Positions 6,520-10,720 of a DNA stretch of 10,720 nucleotides are shown one piece after another. A program made the position numbers and the translations under genes. Location of the stretch: assembly GCA_902465325.1 (NCBI GenBank), contig CABQMV010000070.1, positions 1 through 10,720 of the forward strand, read 5' to 3'. The DNA comes from an uncultured Oscillospiraceae bacterium (GTDB taxonomy: Bacteria; Bacillota; Clostridia; UBA1212; SIG427). The first letter of the stretch is position 1. The number at the start of each line of letters is the position of its first letter. The notes beneath the pieces are model-generated. The model was not told where the DNA came from, did not search any database, and saw nothing but the letters and a program-made list of their open reading frames with translations.

Positions 6520-6921
6520 TTATCCTGCATTTATTCCATTCACGAAAGCTAGATAGCAGGCGAAGTCTCCGATGGCTTTGCGGTTATACGAATCATCTTC
6601 TTCATAGCCGAGTTCGTCGCGCCATGCGGCGGTTCTGCCTTGTTGTTTTAAATATCGCGCCAGCATATTAAAATGTATTATTACGGAGTTGTGGCAAGAA
6701 GTCCTGCCGGAGTCTTGCTCGTTTTTCTCCTCGCGGCTAAGCAGTAGCCAATTTGCCCGGATTGTAGCATAGCGAGTCGCAATCTTTATTAACTCGTCAT
6801 ATAGCTCCAGCGCATCCACATCTGTGCCAATCTCGGCAATCATTTCCGTATGGATAGTTTGCATTTTTGCAAACGTAATAGCTTTTGGCCGCTTCAAATA
6901 TTCCTCATAAGTACAAGCCAT
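6520..6921 (-). CDS. Uncharacterised protein of a type common in Clostridia accessory elements
   Basis: This soluble protein of 133 residues has no domain I can name. It starts MACTYEEYLKRPKAITFAKMQ and is mainly helical, with conserved-looking segments DALELYDELI, YATIRANW, TSCHNSVIIHFNMLARYL and TAAWRDELGYEEDDSYNRKAIGDFACYLAFVN. There is no signal peptide or membrane segment. I recall similar small proteins from accessory regions of gut Firmicutes, but no function is known to me. I prefer ATG 6921, with AAGGTGGGG about 6 nt upstream, to the GTG at 6933 that lies inside that binding site. It follows the response regulator gene by 72 nt with no terminator between, so it may be partly co-transcribed. 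A weak TATACT box lies at 6948-6953. It ends in its own terminator. Confidence 0.7.
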   Translation of the reverse strand: MACTYEEYLKRPKAITFAKMQTIHTEMIAEIGTDVDALELYDELIKIATRYATIRANWLLLSREEKNEQDSGRTSCHNSVIIHFNMLARYLKQQGRTAAWRDELGYEEDDSYNRKAIGDFACYLAFVNGINAG

Positions 6922-6993
6922 AATAAACCCCACCTTTCCTTTTTAGAAGTATAGCTTACGGCATATATTGCAGGAAGTCCAGCGGATTCTTAA

Positions 6994-7617
6994 TTAATAT
7001 TTCGGCAAAATCAGCCGCTTTTCTACCACCTCGGCCACTAGCTGTAAAGTATTCTGGTAGCCCGTTTTCTGCAAAATATTCTTGATGTGGTACTTGACGG
7101 TATTAGGTGTAATGCCAAGATCCGCCGCAATCTCCTCGTATTTTCTGCCTTGTGCAAGCTCCCGAATAATATCAAATTCCCGACTGGTAAACTCGGCGCT
7201 GTTGCTGTACCCAATACGAATCACCGGCGCGTCCTCGGGATAAACAAATTCACCATTCATCACCCGGTCGCAGACCTCCATTAAGGCAGTACTACCATAT
7301 TCCTTATACCAAAAGCCGTTACAACCACACGCTTTCGCTTTCTGAATAAAGGAATGCTCCGGCATGGAAGTCATAATGACAATCTTGATTTTAGGATTGT
7401 ACTGTTTGATCTTTGCCGCAGCTTTCAGGCCGGATTCTTCGTCAGCCGTACATACATCCATCAAGATTAAATCGACGCTTCCACGCAGACAGGCAATTTC
7501 TGCATTGGCTGCATTTTCTATGGAGGCGTACAGGACATATCTTTCTGATTTGGCAATCTGACTTTCAATGGCGTCCCGGGTAATCCTGGAATCTTCTACT
7601 ACTAAAACCTGTATCAT
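6994..7617 (-). CDS. NarL/FixJ-family response regulator with LuxR-type DNA-binding domain
   Basis: This 207-residue cytosolic transcription factor has an N-terminal receiver domain (1-120). Its acidic pair is E8-D9, the phospho-acceptor is D54 in LILMDV, T83 lies in IMTSMPE and K105 in FWYKEYG, so the full active site is present. The C-terminal LuxR/GerE helix-turn-helix (about 140-200) shows FTSREFDIIRELAQGRKYEEIA, with the recognition helix region ITPNTVKYHIKNIL. It is presumably phosphorylated by the kinase encoded just upstream. The start ATG 7617 overlaps the kinase stop as ATGA and has AAAGGAGG at 6 nt, the strongest ribosome binding site of the operon. Its target promoters cannot be told; the next gene at 6520-6921 and its own operon are the nearest candidates. 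Confidence 0.92.
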   Translation of the reverse strand: MIQVLVVEDSRITRDAIESQIAKSERYVLYASIENAANAEIACLRGSVDLILMDVCTADEESGLKAAAKIKQYNPKIKIVIMTSMPEHSFIQKAKACGCNGFWYKEYGSTALMEVCDRVMNGEFVYPEDAPVIRIGYSNSAEFTSREFDIIRELAQGRKYEEIAADLGITPNTVKYHIKNILQKTGYQNTLQLVAEVVEKRLILPKY

Positions 7618-8645
7618 TTTCGTCCTCCTTTCTGAGCTTCGTCAAAATCAAAGGGAATATCCACAAGCAGGGAAACACTGTTGTCGCAGAGTACCTTCAG
7701 GGTAGCTCCTTCCTGCTCCAGCCGCTGACGCAATGCGCTGAGGCCATTACCCTCGGTAATACTTGAAACAGATACGCCGCCGTTGTCGGATATCTCTATA
7801 TGATACCTTTGCTTGTCTTGTTTTATCTTTACCGTCAGTTCCGTAGCATCCGCATGGCGTACCGCATTGGTGAGTGCCTCTCGAACGGCGGCATATAGTA
7901 ATTGCAATGCCTTGCGGCTTTTGGGCTGTTCTCCAAGGAAGGTAACCTTACAGCCAATCAGCTCCGCAACCTGCATCAGTTCAGACTGCAGAGAGGAATC
8001 GGGAACCGTCCACACGGTAGAAATATTGGAAAAATCCTGAATGGTACTGTTCCAGCTTTTCCGCAGTGTGTCGGCATTCTCAGCCAGACGGTCTTCCGTA
8101 ATCGCCTTAGTGGTGGCCAGCAAACAATGCCCCAGCTCATCATGGATATGCATTTTCGCGGCAAGAATCTCTTTATTCAAATTGACTTCAACGATACTGT
8201 CCAGCAAGGCTTTCTGACGCTTTTGCATATCCTGCAGCCGAATGGTGTTCTCGTACAGTTCTTCGCTGAGTCGGTAGAGTTCTGTAATTTCCGCCGCCTC
8301 GATCTGAACGGTATTGGAATCAAGAAATCTCAGTTCAAAACGCCAGACCGAGCTGTCGGAGAAGCGGAAGAACAACTGTTGGTGGGTGCTTCCATTTTCA
8401 TTGTCCGGATCTTTCGGTAACCAGGACTGATTCAGTTTTTCCGCCTTGCCGTTATTGGCAAAGTTTGCGAGTTCCTCCCATGCCACCTTTGCATTCAAAA
8501 TCGTGTGTCCGGTCAGTTCAAGCATCAGCTGATTCATTTTCTCATTAACAAGAATGACCCGCCCGTCCAGCGCAGAGAAACAGATGCCGCCGGGATAAGA
8601 GTCAATTGCCTTTTTGATCATTTTGGCTGATGTTTTCTTTTTCAT
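7614..8645 (-). CDS. Soluble PAS-domain sensor histidine kinase (NarX/LuxR-RR-linked type)
   Basis: This 343-residue kinase has no membrane segment. The PAS-like N-terminal domain (about 9-118) includes PGGICFSALDGRVILVNEKM, then a coiled linker (119-160). The dimerisation/phosphotransfer helix carries the probable phospho-acceptor H168 in IHDELGHCLL. The HATPase_c domain (about 245-332) keeps the N box REALTNAVRHADA (Asn260), the G1 box SDNGG (Asp287) and the glycine-rich EGNGLSALRQRL (298-309). These are features of the HisKA_3-type kinases that partner LuxR-type regulators. Its gene overlaps both neighbours by 4 nt: the start ATGA with the membrane sensor stop (ribosome binding site GAGAGGTGG inside that gene) and the stop with the regulator start. 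Lacking a membrane anchor, it probably takes its signal through the membrane protein or through its PAS domain. Confidence 0.88.
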   Translation of the reverse strand: MKKKTSAKMIKKAIDSYPGGICFSALDGRVILVNEKMNQLMLELTGHTILNAKVAWEELANFANNGKAEKLNQSWLPKDPDNENGSTHQQLFFRFSDSSVWRFELRFLDSNTVQIEAAEITELYRLSEELYENTIRLQDMQKRQKALLDSIVEVNLNKEILAAKMHIHDELGHCLLATTKAITEDRLAENADTLRKSWNSTIQDFSNISTVWTVPDSSLQSELMQVAELIGCKVTFLGEQPKSRKALQLLYAAVREALTNAVRHADATELTVKIKQDKQRYHIEISDNGGVSVSSITEGNGLSALRQRLEQEGATLKVLCDNSVSLLVDIPFDFDEAQKGGRK

Positions 8646-10282
8646 GACTGCACCACCTCTCCTTCCTGTGAGAGTAAAAAACGATAACCTGACGGAATCT
8701 TTTCTGTCTGGAACCGATATCCGTATTCTAAAGAACGAGGAGCAAGTTCATGGTCTGTGCCGGTAATCTCAAAGCAAGCCGTGTCGCTGATTCGGATGGC
8801 CACAGAAGTCAAACAAAAATCTGCCTCCTCTAAAATTTCTTCCAAAGTTTTCATAATGAGAAGAATCAGCACTGGTTCTAAATTCGATGTGGGGCAAAAA
8901 TCCAAGCTAGTCCTGATTCCAAGATTCTTCATACATTTTGCCATGTCCTGCAAGCTGATGGCTAAATCACCTATCGGGATCGTCTGCTGTTCCTGGTAAG
9001 TGAGCTGTAAGTTGCAGAACCGCTTGATGTAGGTGCCGATGAGGCAAATGCAGTTCCAGTCATCCGTCGAATGGGATTCATTTGATAAAAGCGCTGTTAA
9101 CAGAACAAGCTGCCCGGCCACCTCCGAGGATAAGCTGTCGTAAATATCATTGCGTGCCTGAATACTTGTCTCATCCGATTGAATTCGAATTTCCTGTGCC
9201 AGCAGATCTTGTTCTTCTTCCAATTCCGCATTCAGTCTCTGAAGCTCTCGTAAAGCCTGATTGATCTGCGAGAGATCGGTTTGCCAGACCATATACCCGC
9301 CCGGGATTTGGTGCAGGTTCATGGTAATATCTTCTGTAGCAGAGAATCGCTGCTCCCGCTTTAGGGCTTCCAGCATAGCAGGTGTGATTTCCGCCGCATT
9401 TTCCGATGCTGCAATCGTCTCCCCACTTGGGGAAAGAATCTGCATTGCCACCGTAGACCGCCGGAACACTTCCTCGTACTGCGCGTTCACAGGAATCAGT
9501 CCGACCAGGATATAAATCTGCCAGCAAAGCACAAGAATAAAAATCAGTCCCGCTGAATATTCCACAAGCTCAAATCGAACAACGTATGCCGTTGCCGCAT
9601 AGGGGATGCTGAACAGGAGCAGTAAAATCGGCTCATAGAAGGGAATCAGCTTCCGGTAAAGCGAATCAGACTTCGTCGTGCCATTGCGCCGGTAGATCAC
9701 ATATACCTGATAACTGATGATACTAAGTCCCCAAATATAGACGATATATGTTCCGATGTAGGGGTGGAAATACAAATTTGGCTGGGATTCCTCCGGCATA
9801 ATGTAATAGAAAAAATGATGCAGATCATTCGTCAGCGCCAGTACGCTTAAAAGGCACGCCGGAATCAGAAGCAGATACCACTTTTTGCTGCTCCGATAAT
9901 CGTCTGCCTTGCCAAGATAGAATGAGCCGTAAAGACCGAACAGTGGGATGAAAATAGCCGCGATATTGATGAAGTATCCGGTAAAGCGCATCCATGGAAT
10001 ATTAACATAGAGGAAAGCATCCTGGATGAAGCGAACGGTTAAATACAGAATACTCACGATATTCTGCGCAGTTAAATGGCAATGCATAGCTTTCTGCGTA
10101 ATTTTCGTCGTGATGGTATACTGCCAGCGAAGAAGCAGGAGCATATAAACAGCCCAGACAAGATATGGCCGCAGAAAATCCTCTGGCCAATACCGTATAC
10201 TAAGCTGCCGGTATCCGGAGACTGCAAACAATAGCCCCGCTGCCACAAAAAGCCAGATAATGGATTTTTTACGTTCGCTCAT
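8642..10282 (-). CDS. Multi-spanning membrane sensor with degenerate histidine-kinase-like C-terminus
   Basis: This is a 546-residue integral membrane protein. I chose ATG 10282, which has a strong AAGGGGGGAT site at 4 nt; the frame extends 32 codons further up, but that part overlaps the promoter. Seven to eight hydrophobic segments (about 8-22, 38-52, 72-92, 101-121, 134-152, 174-196, 214-235, 241-262) match the 7TM N-terminal module of Gram-positive sensor kinases. A PAS-like stretch (270-335, ILSPSGETIAASENA) and a coiled coil (338-375) follow. The kinase-like end looks inactive. The helix RNDIYDSLSSEVAGQL (377-392) has no phospho-acceptor His. The N-box equivalent MKTLEEILEEADF has Glu where the Asn should be, and no DxGxG is seen. 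It is therefore a likely receptor or pseudokinase partner for the next-encoded kinase, with which it overlaps by ATGA. Confidence 0.8.
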   Translation of the reverse strand: MSERKKSIIWLFVAAGLLFAVSGYRQLSIRYWPEDFLRPYLVWAVYMLLLLRWQYTITTKITQKAMHCHLTAQNIVSILYLTVRFIQDAFLYVNIPWMRFTGYFINIAAIFIPLFGLYGSFYLGKADDYRSSKKWYLLLIPACLLSVLALTNDLHHFFYYIMPEESQPNLYFHPYIGTYIVYIWGLSIISYQVYVIYRRNGTTKSDSLYRKLIPFYEPILLLLFSIPYAATAYVVRFELVEYSAGLIFILVLCWQIYILVGLIPVNAQYEEVFRRSTVAMQILSPSGETIAASENAAEITPAMLEALKREQRFSATEDITMNLHQIPGGYMVWQTDLSQINQALRELQRLNAELEEEQDLLAQEIRIQSDETSIQARNDIYDSLSSEVAGQLVLLTALLSNESHSTDDWNCICLIGTYIKRFCNLQLTYQEQQTIPIGDLAISLQDMAKCMKNLGIRTSLDFCPTSNLEPVLILLIMKTLEEILEEADFCLTSVAIRISDTACFEITGTDHELAPRSLEYGYRFQTEKIPSGYRFLLSQEGEVVQS

Positions 10283-10343
10283 TTTATCCCCCCTTACAAA
10301 AGATAGTTCCAGCCGATGGATACAGTTAGAACAGGATAAGGAT

Positions 10344-10352
10344 ATTATAGCA
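10344..10352 (-). promoter_or_regulatory. Extended -10 promoter of the sensor/kinase/regulator operon
   Basis: TGCTATAAT on the minus strand is a perfect extended -10 about 60 nt upstream of the membrane sensor start codon. No good -35 lies at 16-18 nt, which extended -10 promoters often tolerate or which may mean an activator is needed. The leader between promoter and start is 60 nt and shows no clear structure. Confidence 0.55.
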
Positions 10353-10386
10353 TGAATGACCAAATTTGCCCCACACAAAAGGGTAG

Positions 10387-10540
10387 GAATTTAGGATTTT
10401 TGCGTATCAGTGTCTCCTCGAAAATATGGGTCTAATTGAAAAATCATCCGTTACGGCCTATCTGGAAGAATATTACGAAAAGCATCCGCTAGACAATTCT
10501 TACGAGGGCGTCCTAGCTCGTCGCTCCGGTTTATCCGCAA
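10387..10540 (+). other. Possible coding remnant on the plus strand, unidentified
   Basis: Between an in-frame stop at 10384-10386 and about 10540 the plus strand reads a protein-like sequence with LLENMGLIEKSSVTAYLEEY and YYEKHPLDNSYE. It has no ribosome binding site before its ATG (10426), and after about residue 38 its reading turns into the antisense of the neighbouring minus gene. It may be an internal piece of a lost gene. I do not recognise the family, and chance is possible. Confidence 0.2.
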
Positions 10541-10709
10541 AATTAATGCTGATCTTTCCCACGTGGCGTTTGGATAGGTGCCACAGACGAAGGTCTGCGG
10601 TCAGAAGGTACAGAGCTGCCATCATTGCGTAGTCCTTCTTGTCCTTTTTTCTGATGGCATCCTCAAATTCGCTTTGGTGCTTTTCGTTCTTGTATCGCAT
10701 AGGGTTCAT
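10500..10709 (-). CDS. Short protein of a Clostridia mobile-element family, probably 3'-truncated
   Basis: A 69-residue frame starts at ATG 10709, 3 nt short of which the upstream sequence reads AAAGCGAG as a weak binding site. The N-terminal part (MRYKNEKHQSEFEDAIRKKD and MAALYLLTADLRLW, to about residue 51) resembles small helical proteins of about 115-120 residues that I recall from Lachnospiraceae integrative elements (perhaps DUF6075-like, not certain). The family continues with a domain ending in an AKDLY-type helix, whereas here the reading becomes basic and unlike it (PERRARTPS) and stops. That suggests the 3' half was lost at a junction near 10535. It lies upstream of the sensor operon on the same strand. 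Function unknown. Confidence 0.45.
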   Translation of the reverse strand: MNPMRYKNEKHQSEFEDAIRKKDKKDYAMMAALYLLTADLRLWHLSKRHVGKISINFADKPERRARTPS

Positions 10710-10720
10710 CTCGCTTTCTT

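Noticed and set aside
7902..8420. 172-codon plus-strand open frame
   Set aside because: It is antisense to the histidine kinase, whose motifs and coupled start and stop are clear. No start signal.
10283..10378. 32-codon N-terminal extension of the membrane sensor
   Set aside because: It would overlap the TGCTATAAT promoter and has no binding site, whereas ATG 10282 has a near-perfect one.
1..10720. CRISPR array, tRNA or rRNA gene, intact insertion sequence or integrase
   Set aside because: No regularly spaced repeats, no cloverleaf- or rRNA-like segment and no transposase or recombinase motif were seen on either strand.

Overview
The window looks like chromosomal DNA of a gut-type Clostridia (Lachnospiraceae-like) bacterium. 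It has moderate GC, strong GGAGG-type ribosome binding sites, TATAAT promoters, an NhaC-family antiporter, a TcdA/phosphohexomutase operon and accessory genes of the kind seen in Lachnospiraceae integrative elements. The genus is an inference from the protein families. Every gene I accept lies on the minus strand, so transcription runs right to left.

Left part (1-4992), core-type genes. An NhaC-family cation/proton antiporter with its own promoter is cut by the left edge. To its right is a compact four-gene operon, transcribed tcdA - putative lipoprotein - DUF402 phosphatase-like - phosphohexomutase. It starts at an extended -10 promoter (4987-5016), has a 4-nt ATGA overlap and gaps of 3 and 14 nt, and ends in a strong hairpin-plus-U-tract terminator (1487-1535).

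Middle part (5149-6395), a defence-type remnant. A promoter, an XRE/Cro-type regulator and the first ~23 codons of a type I restriction-modification methylase (hsdM) read as an ordinary R-M operon start. The hsdM reading then breaks off, and the sequence continues in another frame as a 280-odd-residue PD-(D/E)XK nuclease-like protein that resembles the HamA/DUF1837 group. No helicase, HsdS or HsdR is present. I read this as a recombination scar that replaced the R-M genes with a nuclease gene, or that left a chimeric remnant.

Right part (6484-10720), signalling plus accessory genes. Three genes overlap by ATGA: a multi-spanning membrane sensor whose kinase-like C-terminus lacks the catalytic His, N-box Asn and G1 Asp; a soluble PAS-histidine kinase with those residues intact; and a NarL/LuxR-type response regulator. 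Together they suggest a signalling unit in which the membrane partner senses and the soluble partner phosphorylates. Downstream is a small uncharacterised gene with a clear terminator. At the right edge is a short, probably 3'-truncated gene of a family seen in integrative elements, abutting an unrelated plus-strand coding-like fragment. The span from about 5.0 to 10.7 kb is therefore probably an accessory island. No tRNA, rRNA, CRISPR array, intact transposase or integrase was seen.
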